From assembly GCF_021347895.1 (NCBI RefSeq), contig NC_067121.1, positions 36,071,974 through 36,135,973 on the forward strand: DNA of 64,000 bases, written 5' to 3'. Shown piece after piece: positions 1 to 13,600 of the stretch. Positions within the stretch are counted from its first letter, which is position 1. Each line of letters starts with the position of its first letter. Both the position numbers and the translations under genes were made by a program. A model generated the notes under the pieces. The model had not been told where the DNA came from, did not search any database, and saw nothing but the letters and a program-made list of their open reading frames with translations. This stretch comes from Acanthochromis polyacanthus. Taxonomy: Eukaryota; Chordata; Actinopteri; Pomacentridae.

Positions 1-100
1 GAGCGGGAAGGGGGAAGATGGAGAGGGAGAGAGAAAGGCGAGGGTGGAGAGGGAGTGATGGGGTGCAGGGGGACATCATGTCCATTTATCCTCAGACACA

Positions 101-144
101 TGTCCAGGATTTGCTAACATTTTTTGGTTAGTAAATCCTGGACA
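101..144. repeat. Short inverted repeat / hairpin
   Basis: Two 18-nt arms (101-118 and 127-144) beginning TGTCCAGGATTT are reverse complements with one mismatch around an 8-nt loop. They would fold as a compact stem-loop in either strand. No known small RNA was recognised. Confidence 0.75.
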
Positions 145-965
145 GTACACTTGTGTGCAAAGAGCTCCAGGCAACTCCCTGAAAGAAATATTCCGTTCCA
201 GCCTTGTTTGATGCTAAATGCACCATGTGCACGCAAATCTCATGCATGATGTTATTTTAGATCAAGTCTTATTGTGTTCATGTTTTACTCACCAATAAAA
301 GCTCAGCAGCAATGTTTCCCAGAACAGTCAACGCAGATCTACATCTGAATGAAGCTGATTTAAATCCGCCTCACAATGATCTCCTGACGTTGCCAACCTT
401 ATTCCTGTCTCATGCATTCTGTACATTTGCACAGGTGCCACAGCATACTTGCCCATTTGCTAAGCCCTTAGTTTCTATCATTTCACCAGTCATGCCTTCC
501 ATTCCTGCACAGCACATGGCCTATGCAGTTTACGAGGATCCTCGTTGCAAATTTATCCAAATTCTCAGTGATTTTTGAATCAGTGGAGGCTTGATTTTCA
601 GCAGTGATAGACAAAAGCAATTTCTTTATGACTGGTGCTTTTGCCATCTAAAAAGCCAGCGGTCACAAGCAGATTTCTAACTAACTTTAACATTTAAAAG
701 TTTAAAAAAGTCTCTAAATTACTGAGTGTTGCTCTAACTAATAACTGCACGTAAAGGTTGATGAATCTGCCTGTCACTTAAAGCTTCAGTTATACCTAAT
801 TGTAAGCCTTAATACAATTTAACTGGGTAAATTCTATAAAAATCCACTGCCTGCACAGTTATCATGAAAGGGGAAATTAGCTATAGGGACCAAAACTGAT
901 TATATACCAGGATGTAAACATTTTTATTTCTGCACATTTTAACATGCAATCATGTTGATTGACTT

Positions 966-1010
966 GCTTTTGCAGACAGCCTGAAGTGGCCATTTGAGGA
1001 ACTGTTCAAA
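966..1010 (+). repeat. Fragment of an interspersed repeat also seen near 49610-49655
   Basis: The stretch CAGCCTGAAGTGGCCATT with flanks matches CAGCCTCAAGTGGCCATT inside the longer repeat near 49620. I have seen this phrase as a common fish interspersed repeat, but cannot name the family. Confidence 0.5.
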
Positions 1011-2097
1011 TAGGCAGCTCAGCCTAGGTACTGAACCAGCAGATGCATGCCTCTCCAAATTTGAAACATTCTTGTTGCATGCAAATACATCTACTTGTGG
1101 TTTGTTGTGGGTGACTGGTTCTCAGTTGGTCCTAGTACGCTCCAGCACCAAAGTGCTCCCAAGCAATTAAAATTACTTCTGTGAGTGCTGGTATCTGCTC
1201 TTAGCACTGCAGCCATCGAAACCCTAACAACTGTTTAGGTTGTAAATGATTTGTATTTACTTTGTTTCAACATATAACATTGTTCAAAAAACATTAGTGG
1301 GTTCGAAGTCACTGACTTGTCAACAATAATATTGAAAATGGATGCGTGTCCACGGTTTTACATCGTGACACTGCTAGTGCTGATGCTGCTGTTGATTCAC
1401 ACAGTGTTCTTCTTGCCCGCAAACTTGGTTAATTCATAACCAGTGTTTTCACTTCAATCATGTAGAGCCATTTATTTTTTGCCAGGTTGGCTGTAGTCTT
1501 ATATTGAGGCATCCTCTGAGTCTCAGAAGTCGAAGAGCCAACTCTTTAGTGGTCAACTTTCTGTCACTTGTAATTGCACAGCGTCGGGTGATGGATACTG
1601 CACACAGCCTCGGCTGAACTCAGCTTCAGTAATGTAGTGGGAGCAGGGTTTCCCTGAAGCATTTTAAATCTTAAACCTTATTTAGTCAGGCAATGTGCCT
1701 GAGAAAACATCTTCTTATTTACAGTACAACACGTGCACTGGGGGAGGGATTGCATTAAGGGGAGGATTACCCACATGCGGGCTCTTGGCTGCTGAGCAAC
1801 ACCTCTGGACCAATTTAGAGGTGAAGTGCCTCATTTAATGATACATTGAGAGTGGTGTATGGGACGATGGGGATTAGTGCATTCTTATTTCATCCATCTA
1901 GATTTTTCCCAGCTAAGACCCGATGTCTTACGGTCACTAGCTCACCTGTCTATCCTCCAGGCTTTTGGAACAGTGTAGGCAGCACTGAGCCAAAGACGAA
2001 TTGCATTTTTAATGAGCAATTGCATTAACAATATTTCTGTGCTTTCAAACCTTTTAACATTTAAGCATGACTAAGTAATATTCATAAACATAGCTCA

Positions 2098-2219
2098 ACA
2101 GCTGAGCTTGATCAAACGCATAAACCTTAACTTCTTGACTGAGGTAAATATTATGTCTTCGTAATTTTAACAAAGTTAATGCCACAGCTGAAATTGATCA
2201 ATCACATAAAACCTTAACT
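2098..2219 (+). repeat. Diverged tandem duplication, period about 86 bp
   Basis: ACAGCTGAGCTTGATCAAAC at 2098 recurs as ACAGCTGAAATTGATCAATC at 2184, each followed by a CACATAAA/CGCATAAA-like stretch and CCTTAACT. Two copies are visible, clearly diverged. Confidence 0.6.
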
Positions 2220-4690
2220 CCCTGTTCAAGAAATACAACATGAAACAATAATCCATTACGTTATGATAATCAAAAAATGCTTAAATCCAAAGCGTTGCCT
2301 GTATGAGATGAAAGAAAACAAGACTTCACCAACAATGATTCATACATTTACCAGAATGCATTTTTAGAAATATGAAGTAATCTGACCTAATGCTGTACTT
2401 ACACACGGGTGGGAGAAAGCATACACAGAGACGCACAGTCCCACACAGCCAGATTTTTGTTTTATTTTTTTTCTCAAGCACTTGTGACGCCACAGAAAAC
2501 CGTAGGAGACTCAGCTAAAAGCCTAAACTGTCTGGCTCGCAGGCGTTGAACAGTTGGTGAGACCCCACTGTACAGCTCTCAGACCCAGTAGGGCCTAATG
2601 GTGATAGGTGCAAAAGGTTTCCAGCTATGAAAGCAAAGGAGAAAAATGACATGTGACATCACCGCAGCTGAGGAAAAACAAACTCGGCTTCACACATCAA
2701 AGTGCCCCTGGGGTAATTTATCACAGGCAGAGAGAGAACGATGTGGGAATGGTGAGCTGTGGGGGCGCAGTGGTTTGAAGTACCCTGACCAATTCAAACA
2801 ATTATGATTTGAAGTTATGTTTAGGGCAAAAATGGATATTGATGGATTGAAGCAAACTGTTGTGTGCTGAAGAGATGCCCTGCACTGAGCAACAAAAGTT
2901 CCTAAACCTACTCTAACAAGGCTAATTTTCTAAGTATATACCTCAAGCAGAAAGGATTAGGGGTCGACAGGCTAACATTACTTACACCAAAGATCTGGGC
3001 CAAACTTTAAATAAATACTATATCCCTGATACTAAAAGTTATAACAAGGAACGAGGAACACCCACTCCAAAGAACACTAATTAAGCAATATAAGTGAAAA
3101 CACCTGTGTAGGTGTAGCTATGTGAGGTATTTAGTTTGATATTGTAGTTACTTATTTTTGTCTGAGGATAAGCTAACTGCTTGGACTTGAGTCTACTGAC
3201 TGACTAATAGGAGGTTTGTGAAAACACACAGCATGTCCTGTCTTGTTTGGAGATATCAAGCTAGCATTCCCAGCTACTAGGTACTAGTGCTAAGCTAGGC
3301 TAACTATATCCTGAAGCAAACTCACAATATACAGCGATAACTCTTCCAAGGCATATTTATCATTTTAATAATGTTTCAGTGTTTCTTTAATGCACTATGT
3401 TTTGTTATTTATCTGTTTCAGTCAGAATGTGGTGTTAAAGCCCTTTTGCAGAATGTTGCTCTATGTATGTTAGCTTGCAAAGTTATAGGCTAGCTTAGCA
3501 AAAAATGTTCAGGAATGCAGGGCTGCCAACTCTCACGCTTTGGCCGTGAGACACACGCAACTCAGTCCTTTCACACACTCCAAATATCACACGGGCAAAA
3601 AAAAAAAAAAAAAATCCACTTTGCTGTTATGGGAATATGTAACCTTTGGAGAAATCCAGTTAGAGCTTTTACTCCAGAGAAAGCCAGGTTTGTGAAAATT
3701 TGGTCCGCATTTTCCGTCATTATGAAGCTGTCAGGCTGGCTGTCTCTGAGTGACGCACCAAAGGCTGTGTGTAGCGCTCATAGATATCCGTCCCTCCAAG
3801 GTTTTCGCGGGCATTTTTCGTGATTGTTGCGGCCGCAAATGCCTGAATTCGCGGCAGCTTTTCTAAAAACTTGCGATAAAAGTTGCAATGTTTAAAGCTT
3901 ATTTGTTGTGATGAAATTGCGGGAGACAGTGACAATTGCTAAAAAGCTGCATTTTTTTCCAGCTTGTAGAACATCTTTCAACACTGTAATTGACAATATT
4001 TATTCCGAAATTAATTATTTAACGTTCCAACCCATTTCCACAAAAGCTGGCACACCATAGTGGGACATTAGCAGCAGCCGGATACTAGTTTATATATGAC
4101 GTGACCTAAATATGTAGCGGGCAACAGGAATTGATGGGACTCAGAAACACCCCCACAATTTATTCAGTTGTTCCTGGTGTCATTTTCGATACATCCAGTG
4201 GTAGATTTGTTGTATAACAATAATGTGATCATCAGCAGGCTGCTGCGGTAGCGGTCACTTGTTGCCATGGTTACCGTGCTGCTATCAGACGCCGTCCCAC
4301 TGTGAATCCTTAACAAATCCATGGATCCAAACTTTAAGCCGCATCACTGCCGAAGTCTAATCATTTGGTCCTTGTGTTATTTCTGACCGACCCTGAAAAT
4401 TTCATTCAAATCCCTGAGTCCGTTTTGAGTGATGTTGGTAAGTGGTAACAGAGGAATGATTCACACACGCTGATCGTCACATAAATCCGCCGTGTTCTTT
4501 GGCGAATAATTATTCTAATTCACCTTCATTCTTTCAGTGTTCTAACGGATCTGGATGCAACAGTTTCCATCATGGTGATTTGTCTGGTCTGTTCGCTCAT
4601 TTCAGCCGTTCCAATGTTTCATGTTTAAAAAAAAGTGTGTCAATCGATGATTTTTTTTCTTTTTTTGTATTCCGCCACAATATTGCACGG

Positions 4691-4716
4691 TATACCTAAG
4701 TTATAACTTAGGTATA
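4691..4716. repeat. Perfect 26-bp palindrome
   Basis: The sequence starts TATACCTAAG and reads the same on the other strand through position 4716, with no mismatch and no loop. It lies within the larger inverted-repeat element. Confidence 0.85.
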
Positions 4717-4898
4717 TGTTCTTTTGCTTGTAACATGACATTGTACAATTAAATTTAACATGTTTAATTCCACTGCACTTATACTGTAAAATTCAACATT
4801 ATTGTTGTTATTTTTAAGTTAATCAACCATGAACTACTACAGAGCTCCCTGAATTCAAGTTAGTACATGTAATTTGTATGTGTATGTTATATATTACA

Positions 4899-5145
4899 TG
4901 TATGCATTGCAAATGGGTGTCAACATGTCATTACATTTTTTGAAGGTAGTCAACTTTACCAACTAACATTTCAAAAAGAACAAAACATACATAATACTAC
5001 AATTGGAATGACTCCTAATACTTGTATTCCAATTTAAAGTACTGAAAAGCAAAAAAGTGTAATGCCCTTTTTGTGTCACAAGGTCTAGTTTAGAGCCGTA
5101 CCTGTAGATATCATGACATGTTGACACCCATTTGCAATGCATACA
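4899..5145. repeat. Perfect 33-nt inverted repeat with 181-bp spacer
   Basis: 4899-4931 (contains GCATTGCAAATGGGTG) is exactly the reverse complement of 5113-5145. Two perfect 33-nt arms 181 bp apart look like the ends of a small nested MITE-like insertion or a local inversion-duplication. Confidence 0.8.
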
Positions 5146-7524
5146 AAACCGACTAAACCAATCACCTGTCTGGAGACTGAGATTGGTTGATTAAATGAGT
5201 CAGGTCTGGTGTGATGCTGCTTAGTTGGAACAAAAACCTGCAGCCACACCGGCCCTTTGTGGAATGAGTTTGACATCCCTGCTCTAAAGACTCACTACAG
5301 CCAAGATAAAGACACAACTCAGCTGCACCAAATCTACTAATCACTGCACACATTAGCACCATGTGCTAACTGTGGCTAAAGAACCACATTTACCAAAACA
5401 ACTATCCAGTACAAAGCCCTAAAAAACACCAAGAAACACATTAAAGATTATTTTACTGCTGGAAGCTGCAAGCCAACGCCTACAGAACAAACGAAAGCAA
5501 CGAAGCCAAACCCGGTTCAGTGAAGAGAAGCAGAGGAAATGTTTGACTGCAGACATAAAGCAGGACGACACTGAGCTGCTCAGGTGTTCCTGATAACACC
5601 AAGCAGCCACCTGGACAGCCAATAGGAACACAGCTTACTGGAAGTCCAGAGGGCTGCCTTAGTGAAGTAAGTTTAGTTTAAAGTTGAAGCAGAAAGTTAA
5701 CAAAGAAAGTTGAAAACCACCATCTGATACCTGAAATCTCTGAGTTTTCACACAAAGAACACCTGAACATGTCAAACTGGTTCCATAGTAGAACCATCAT
5801 TGTAAAAATGTCATAGTATGGTGTGTTGCTCAAAAAACATTATGATTACTAGGATTGCCGAGGAGCGACACAAAAACCGGTCAAACACTGGTTTTCAGAG
5901 GGTTAGGAGGCTATTTATTTGTAAGAGTAAATTTACAACAACAGAACATGTGAGCAGAAAAATCACAAAGTCTGCCTTTAGTTCAGCTGAAAATATTAGT
6001 TTTTATCTTTTTTTATTGACCAAACTTTTCAGGAAGTAGATGAATAATTAAAGCTCTCATGCAGAAGTCCAACTTATTTTGGATCCTTGTGGAGAGTTTA
6101 ATCTTAGAGTTTATAAAGCTGTTGAGTTTTTAGAGTCACATGGATTGTTTTGACATTTAATAGAGAGTTTAGTGTCTGATTGTAATTCTGTTCAGTGAAT
6201 GGATAATTTAAGTTATGAAGATATGTTTTGTTTTTGCTTAAGCACTTCTTATTGTTTAGCTGGCTGATGTTGTCAACTTAAAGCTGTTGAGTGAGTGCAT
6301 TAAAATCCTCCAAGACAAAGGTTACAGAGTGGTTGTTGGAGTTATTTCAATTATGTAGATATTTATGTGAAATACTGAAATGTGTTGTGCTCATCTAGCC
6401 ACAGAACTTTCATCCATATTTTACATGAAGAACCATTTTCAATACTGCCTGCCCTTGCTCTGTTTTTTTCTTCTTTTTTTAAGCTCAATGTTTTTTTTTT
6501 TTAATTATCCCTTAATGTTATCTCTATAATAAGATTTTAAAAGGGCAAAATGCTCTTAATTTTCACCAGAATGCAGGAAATAGGAACAATAATTTTCAAA
6601 ATTTTTTGGGGGAGGCCCCCAGACCCCCCATCAGCATCCCGCACAAACTAAATCTCACTCTAAAGTCTGGTCACAAGTTGGCAGACCTGGGAATGTGTTT
6701 TCAAGAAGGCTTGAAAGAGCAAAATTTAGATTAGTTTTGCAAAGAATTCTATGTATTTGAATGTATTTTGAGAAACTTTTAAACATAAAATGATCACATG
6801 GTCAATTTTAATAGATTTATATTTTGTTGTAGCTTATGTTTTTTCTTTTCTCATCCTGTTCAGGCTTTAAAATAGTAGGTTAAACTTGCACACCAAAAGT
6901 CTAAAGCAACTGAAAGGTTTTACCAGAGCAACCTTATGGTATAACTTAGCTGTTAACAAGCAGTCAACAGGTAGTTTACTCAACTGTTTACCTGAAGAAT
7001 CAGAACCATGGTTTAAGCAAAATTAAGCTCAGATACAACTCAGTTAATCTTGAAGGAAATTCTTGTGCCGATATTGTAATTTAAGAATAAATGCATTGCT
7101 GAAAAGAATAGCAAAATGATATAACTATGATGCATTACTAAAAATAAAAACAAACAAGCTAGAGTATGGCTAGAAGAAATAATCCTGACAGATACGCGAA
7201 CAAAAATAGCATTGCCAACAATACTGAAACTAATATTGCACATACTATTTAGACAGTGATATTGACCATGATATTGATGTTATTTTTTTTCGTGTTGAAT
7301 GTCGAGTGTTTCAGCAATATTTCCTGCAGAAGGGAGGGGAGTGTTACTGGTAGTAATTACTTCCTTCACTTTTTAATATTTCTTCTTTCAGATCCACTTA
7401 CTTTCATGGATGCTCATGGCATACACGCTTTGCAATTTGCATTACCATTCAGCTGTTAAGTCGATGAAATCTGGGTTAATAAACTACATCATTTTCCATG
7501 TTTCTCTTTTTTCTATTTCTGCAG

Positions 7525-7673
7525 GGCTTATATGAGTGTGAAAGAGCTAAAAGAGGAACTTCAGCTGAGTGGCACAGACACACTCAATGTTTTCTTTGCC
7601 AGCAACTCGGTGCGTGAAGAACTGGCAGGAGCTGCAACCTGGCCATGGGCAAAGGAGGCTCTCACACACCAAG
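7525..7673 (+). CDS. pappa2: pappa2 exon 1 of window: catalytic domain, upstream of zinc site
   Basis: Reads [16 protein letters not shown] then [13 protein letters not shown] and [12 protein letters not shown], matching the pappalysin segment with LKELLQLSG and SWPWAPEALTH. The acceptor is strong (long T-rich tract then CTGCAG at 7519-7524); the exon's first base completes a split codon. The donor is GTGAGC at 7674; the last base starts a Gly codon finished in the next exon (phase 1). Earlier exons of the gene are not visible in the window. Confidence 0.9.
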
Positions 7674-10600
7674 GTGAGCTGATTCACACCCAAGATATAT
7701 TCCATATATTATTTGTTTATGCGTCTCTTTCCGATCTTTTACTGTCCGGATACAATTTCTCCAGTTCTCTTTCTTTCTCTTATTCTCCTCAATTTTCAGT
7801 TTTGCAGTTTTTACTTTCACTTAGCTCGGTATCTGTTTTTCTTTTTAGCTATCATCTCATCTTTTTCTTTACTCCTGTCCTTTGTTGTCTGCTTTAACCA
7901 TATCCAAATGATGAAGAGAGCAACTGAAGCAAAGATTTTCCCAGCACATTGCCTCTTTGCTCCTTCAATCATTAGGCCCCTTTCCACTGGAAAATGATAA
8001 TTAACCCAACAACAACCAAACAAACAAAGCATTGTGGGCATTGTACCAATGTTGCCACCCACTCATGCCCACTTGCAAGCAGTTCCGTACTTATTCGTGT
8101 TCTTTTTTACTTTATGTACAAATTAGTAAGTGGACATAAAAGAAGGAGACATATGGAGTAGATATATCTCTAGAGGAAGCACCTATCTTTTAAAGAAAAG
8201 GTCTTCCTGGAATAGTTTGCATGTTTAGAATGTGTGAAATGCTGTTACTTAAGAGGCACTGTGTTTTCAGAATGAGATGGATAGCTTAATTAAATCGTGG
8301 AAAAACTAATTCACAACGGTTCTTTGCTATGCATAACTGCTTGTACCTAATGAGGCCGTGTGTTAGTGTGTAATCATGCCAACATTTGGTCCTAAAGATA
8401 CCCACTGTAGTAGGAACTACCACAAAGGCTGTTTGGAATACTTTGACACGTCTGGATGTCTTCGGACAGATTTTCTCAACACAATAGCATCAGACTGTGC
8501 AAAATATAGTCAGAGGCCTTTACAGGTGTGTAGCTGAGATCAAGTTTAAGGTTGAATTAAAAGGCGGATGTGGTCTAATCAATGACTCATGGGGTCAGAA
8601 TGTCGGTTGCAATTCTTAAAATGAAGGTGATATCGACTGATTGGTTAAATTTTGTTGCAACAGCATCAAGTCGGCTTTAGTCCAAGCAAGACATCTGGAA
8701 GACCATAGCAGTGATTGCTCTTTACTCTCTACATCTCAACTCATTAGAACATCTTTAAAGATCTGGTTGGACAGAAAGTCTATAGCATTAATTCTGATCT
8801 TGATTTGGCAATTATCAGCATTATTCTGTGCCAGCATCAGAGACTGTACAAAATAGGTGGATGTAGTAACCGGGACATTGCCCAGTTTGTTGAAGCCTTG
8901 AGTTTGCAGTTTGGCCGTTGACATGCTGGTCTCTTTAAACTGGACATAACAAAGGAGGAGTGGATCATGTTAAGAATTTTAAGAAGTGATCTGTCAATGA
9001 CAAGGCAACTTCACCCTAAAACATAACCTGCTTTTTTTGTGCCTATTTTCCTCTAAATGGGACCATACATTTAGAAAATGAAGATCATGGCTTATTCCGA
9101 AAGTCTTGAACCAAGGCATTGCCACCATAAAATTCATTAGGAAACTGTTTACTGAGGTAACAGATCAAAGAAGTAAGGTTATTTTCTCATAGGCTTCCAT
9201 CCAATCTGATTTCTTATTGCAACCAGATGAGTCACCCCCTGCTGGCTGAAGAAAGCAGGTATAAAATTACTTCTGGCCTCACTTTTCACTCCATCTTTTA
9301 TATACATTGTACTGCCAGCATAAATATGAAGCCTTTGAACATTCTTTTTACATTGCAGTATAGATATCTATACCTCAAAACATCTCCTTTCTTACTTCCT
9401 ACCCGGTCAGTATATCTAAAGTGAATACTGAGCATTTCAAAGAAAGAGTGCATCCAGTAATGGAAGTCTGATTACACAACACAAGCTAGTGATGAAAAAA
9501 TGAATGAAGTGACTGTTAATAAATTTGGACTAATAACTAATAATATATTACATTTTTTTTGCTGTTGATCAGAATAAGTACACAATTACATGTTTTCATT
9601 TTAATGTCACTTTCAGCTCTGGTAACTTCTGCGGGACATTTGTTATTTAGAAATGGAGAACTCTGAAACAGAACTTGTTGATTCAATAAAAATAACTGTT
9701 GCCCTTTAGGCAAAACACTGCTCAAGTTTTATGTCCACCACACACAATCAAATTGGCTGACGCAAATAATTTCATGTGCCTCCCAAAGAACTGCTAACAC
9801 AGCACAATAATAGCAAAACAACAACTGTGCTGTTGAGCAAAAAGTTGATATTCTCACCAGCATTTAGCAGATGAATAATTGTTGTCAGAACGGATTGTGA
9901 AGAGTGGACACAGAGGAGACTGTTTGTACTGACCTTTCCGTGTTTGTGTTTTGAATTTCTATGCAGATGTGATCATTTAAAGGATTTTTTAAGGGGTGGA
10001 ACAGCTCTTTGCTAAACCATATTTATTTAAAGTTATGTATTTAAATGTACTTGAACCCTTAACAGCTCCTTATGGGGACAGGATGCATAAAATCTATACA
10101 TTAAAATCGGTTTTATTTGTTTGAACTGGTTGTATTGTATCTAGCAGAGGGACATGTTCTAGCTTCAGTTCTATAACATCTGTCATTGTTGTTTCAGAAA
10201 CAAAAATAGCTGATTGTATCATTTTCTGTGTTATTTTTGTGTAGATTTGTAGGATTGAGGTAGCTATTAAGTGTCAGAGTTGATGTTATAGTTTTGTATT
10301 AAACAGTTGAACTCAGTTCTCTACTGAATGTCCTGCACATGACATTTCTTTCAGTTGCACAGCATCTGTCCCTGTTTAAAAACACGTTAGCGGATGACAA
10401 CTTGTCTCCGGAGGCCCTGTTGTTTAGTGTCTACGGATTTAATGTCTTCATTGCTCAGTTTGCTTCACCACTGAACATACTGTTTCTAATTAGAAAACCA
10501 ATAACTCTTGTCTGTCACGATTATCTGCATGCTGCAAAAAAAAAACCTGCGTCCCCACTTAGAGGCCATACCAAAGCTGATTTGAAAAGGACTAGTGGAT

Positions 10601-13600
10601 TGGATTAGTGGATTTAGATTTTTATTTTGCCCCATTTTCCAACCAACTGTTATTGTTTTAATAGTATAAACTGTTTTGTTTTATCTCTTTAAATACACAT
10701 CTGAATCTGCATTAAAATTCACATAGTGGCATACAGTGCTTCTTTTGCCATTCTAGGAGGTACATTATCAAAAATTCCCAAAAATGTATTATCTTGACCT
10801 GTTGTGAAAACATCCCATCCCTGTTTCCACTTAAACAGCTTTTCTTCCCCTGATGAATGACCTCCTGTTTTTCCAAAAGCAGAAAGATATTAGAAACAGT
10901 CTACCACAGTGAAAAAGAGAGCACAGCGACATATAAAATCATTTATCTGTCCATAGCCACCTTTCTGAATCCTCTCTTGAGTTTTACATAATTCCCTAAT
11001 AATTTCTTTTTCTCTGTGATGGACCGTTACTCATCTCTTTTTGGTTCTCAAAATGCCAGCCGAGATGGAGCGCGAAGACATAGCTGGTAGATAGAATCTG
11101 GACTTTGACCACAAAACCACATTTTTTTATTTTATTTTTTATGATAAGTTGATTTGTTTGGTGCTCCTGGAATCGAATCTAAAACAGTCTTCCACTGATG
11201 ATGGATCATGAGCTCATGTTTTTAGATACAGAACTCCAACTCAGAATCAAGCCTTGATTCTAGGGGCCAGTTAATAATATTTATTGTCTTGCCAAAGGGC
11301 ACTGGTTCCCATGTCAAAATCATAAATCATTAAATCTCATCTCATTTGTAAAATGAGGTGTGGCAGCCTTAAAAGGGAGCGCAATCTTCATCTTCATCAT
11401 CATCATCATCACAAATACTTTTCACTTTGTCTCTAGAGGTACATTCGTACTGAATTCCTAATCAAAATACACAAATATCTAGATTGTAAGAATACTATAA
11501 CCAATACTGTGACTTTTACCTGCTGTTCTCAGGTGGGATGGTCCTGAACCCGGCCTACTTTGGGACGATTGGCCACCACAACACAATGATCCATGAGATG
11601 GGACACATATTTGGACTGTACCATGTCTTTAAAGGGGTGAGCGAGCGGGACTCCTGTGATGATCCATGTCAGGTAAAGCTGTTGTTTGAGATGATTTTTA
11701 ATGTAGAGTTATTCCAGAATGGGAAATCCTCCATAAAACTCTATTTACTGCCAGTTGATATTTCCAGTTCCTTCAATACTGCACATGTTCAATAGTAAAT
11801 AAGTCATAGTTTTCTGGGCAACGTTTGTACCTATATGGGTATTTTTGCTCCACTGTGTTCATGTGGTGTTTAATACACTTATACGTCTTTGTCATGTGCA
11901 TTCACAGGAAACTACCCCCTCCATGGAGACTGGAGATCTATGTGCTGACACTGCACCAACACCCAAATCCAAAGCCTGTCACGACCCCGGAGCTGTCAAT
12001 GATACCTGTGGAGTCACCACCTACCAGGACACCCCATATAGCAATTACATGAGCTACACAGGTACATGGATGACATTCTCCTCTTGTCTTGGAGTTGGAA
12101 AGAATTAATGCCCCACAAAACAAACAAAACACACTGCACAGCAAAACAGAAATGGTACATGTGATAGATACACTCTATAATGAGCTACTCCGTAATTAGA
12201 AGCATCGCATTTGGTATAAGACAATTCTTAAACACAGCTACACATGCAGGACCTTGGATAACAACCACAATACTTACATGTCTTTTTAAAGTCACTGAGA
12301 AGTTCAGTATTTGCTATTTTTTGTCATAGCATTTCAGTGTTATAATGTGCTTGCCATAAAAAACAATATTGTTCATAGTAAGTGTAATATTTTGGTCGTT
12401 AATCAAAAGCTTTTGGTCCGCCATTAGCCATAAAAGATTGTTTAAGACAGTCTAAACGTTGTTTTAATCATTCCCATCCAAAGTAACTCTCGCTATTAGA
12501 TCTGAATCTTGCCTGATGCACTCAGACTTTGGTTCTCTTAAAGTTCATTAAGGACATTGAGTTTACGCATGTTTATTTTAACACCTCCTCAGCAGATGCC
12601 TGCGTTACACTTAATTATTTCCAACTGTGGGTATTAGCACTGCAGTTACATGAAGCCAAGCGTTTGAACACAATCCACAAGGATTAACTGGACTTTTCTC
12701 TAATTGCACCACTTCAGATGACAACTGCACCAACCATTTCACTCCAAACCAAGTGGCCAGAATGCACTGTTACCTGGACTTGGTCTACCAAAAGTGGATG
12801 ATGGACCTTCAACCGGCTCCGATCCCTCTGGCCCCCATAGTGACTGACCAGAGCACAGATTCTGTCTCAATTTACTGGCTCCCACCTGTAAGGGGGGCAC
12901 TTTATCAGAGGTACACTGGCATGAGTTCTTAATGTTATCTATTTATCTCTGTAAGGGTGATACCAGGCTGAGTTTTGTTTGTCGGCTGCATTTGTCTTTT
13001 GGAGTTGTGTTGCTCTCAATTGACAAAGAATTTACACTATGGGTTAGATGAGGATAAATGGCATAGAAACTATTAGAATCCTGCAGTGCACTACTGACAC
13101 ATGATTGTAGTTGTCAAGAGTGATAATGTGTTGCTTTTGTTGCCTTCAGAACGGCATTATGGAACATAATTCAGTTCCAAGATTTTTGTAAGTTAGCTTT
13201 TCAGAGACCTGAACCTGGCAAACATGGACATGCCACCAGAACATTGCTTCCAGCTGGACTAAAAAGTAGTGCAGCAGTTATAAACTTCCTATTTATAAAT
13301 TCAATTCAGAAAAGACATAATGGACAACTGACAAATAGTGTAATGACCAATTTACATGTCCTGACTGACGATTGAAACATATCCAGGCTGCTACCAAGAA
13401 CAGTCAGCTGAGTTAAAATCTTGTTTTGTCTTCCAGAAACCATTTATTTTTTTATATTTACCAATGAATCATGGCCATCTGATCACAAACTCTGGTTAAA
13501 AATATGCAATCATGTCATACTTCCTGACAAAGATTACTTGTGTAAATAAATGATATAAACAACCAGCCAATGGATTATGAAATTCTCAACATATAAAACT

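Larger units (their letters stand above)
3518..6689. mobile_element. Probable non-autonomous DNA transposon, ~3.2 kb, with terminal inverted repeats
   Basis: The left end CAGGGCTGCCAACT (3518) pairs with the reverse complement of the right end (CAGGTCTGCCAACT, ending at 6689). Both ends are flanked by GGAATG (3512-3517 and 6690-6695), a likely 6-bp target-site duplication. Inside there is no transposase frame. The left part has a poly-A run (3599-3614) and a stretch with GCGGCCGC (3829-3836); the middle holds a perfect 26-bp palindrome (4691-4716) and a 33-nt inverted repeat (4899-4931/5113-5145), so other elements may be nested in it. The superfamily is not determined; a 6-bp duplication does not fit hAT (8 bp) cleanly. 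Confidence 0.6.
1..7524. other. Upstream/intronic DNA, no exon recognised
   Basis: No stretch here resembles the N-terminal part of a pappalysin or any other protein I know. The short open frames have no flanking splice signals or family motifs. It holds a small hairpin (101-144), a fragment of an interspersed repeat (966-1010), a diverged tandem duplication (2098-2219) and a large inverted-repeat element (3518-6689). It is most likely the intron preceding exon 1 of the window. Confidence 0.7.

Noticed and set aside
7532..7897. A 121-codon frame starting at an ATG in exon 1
   Set aside because: The ATG is internal to the exon, and the frame past 7673 is intronic; the family match stops at the GTGAGC donor.
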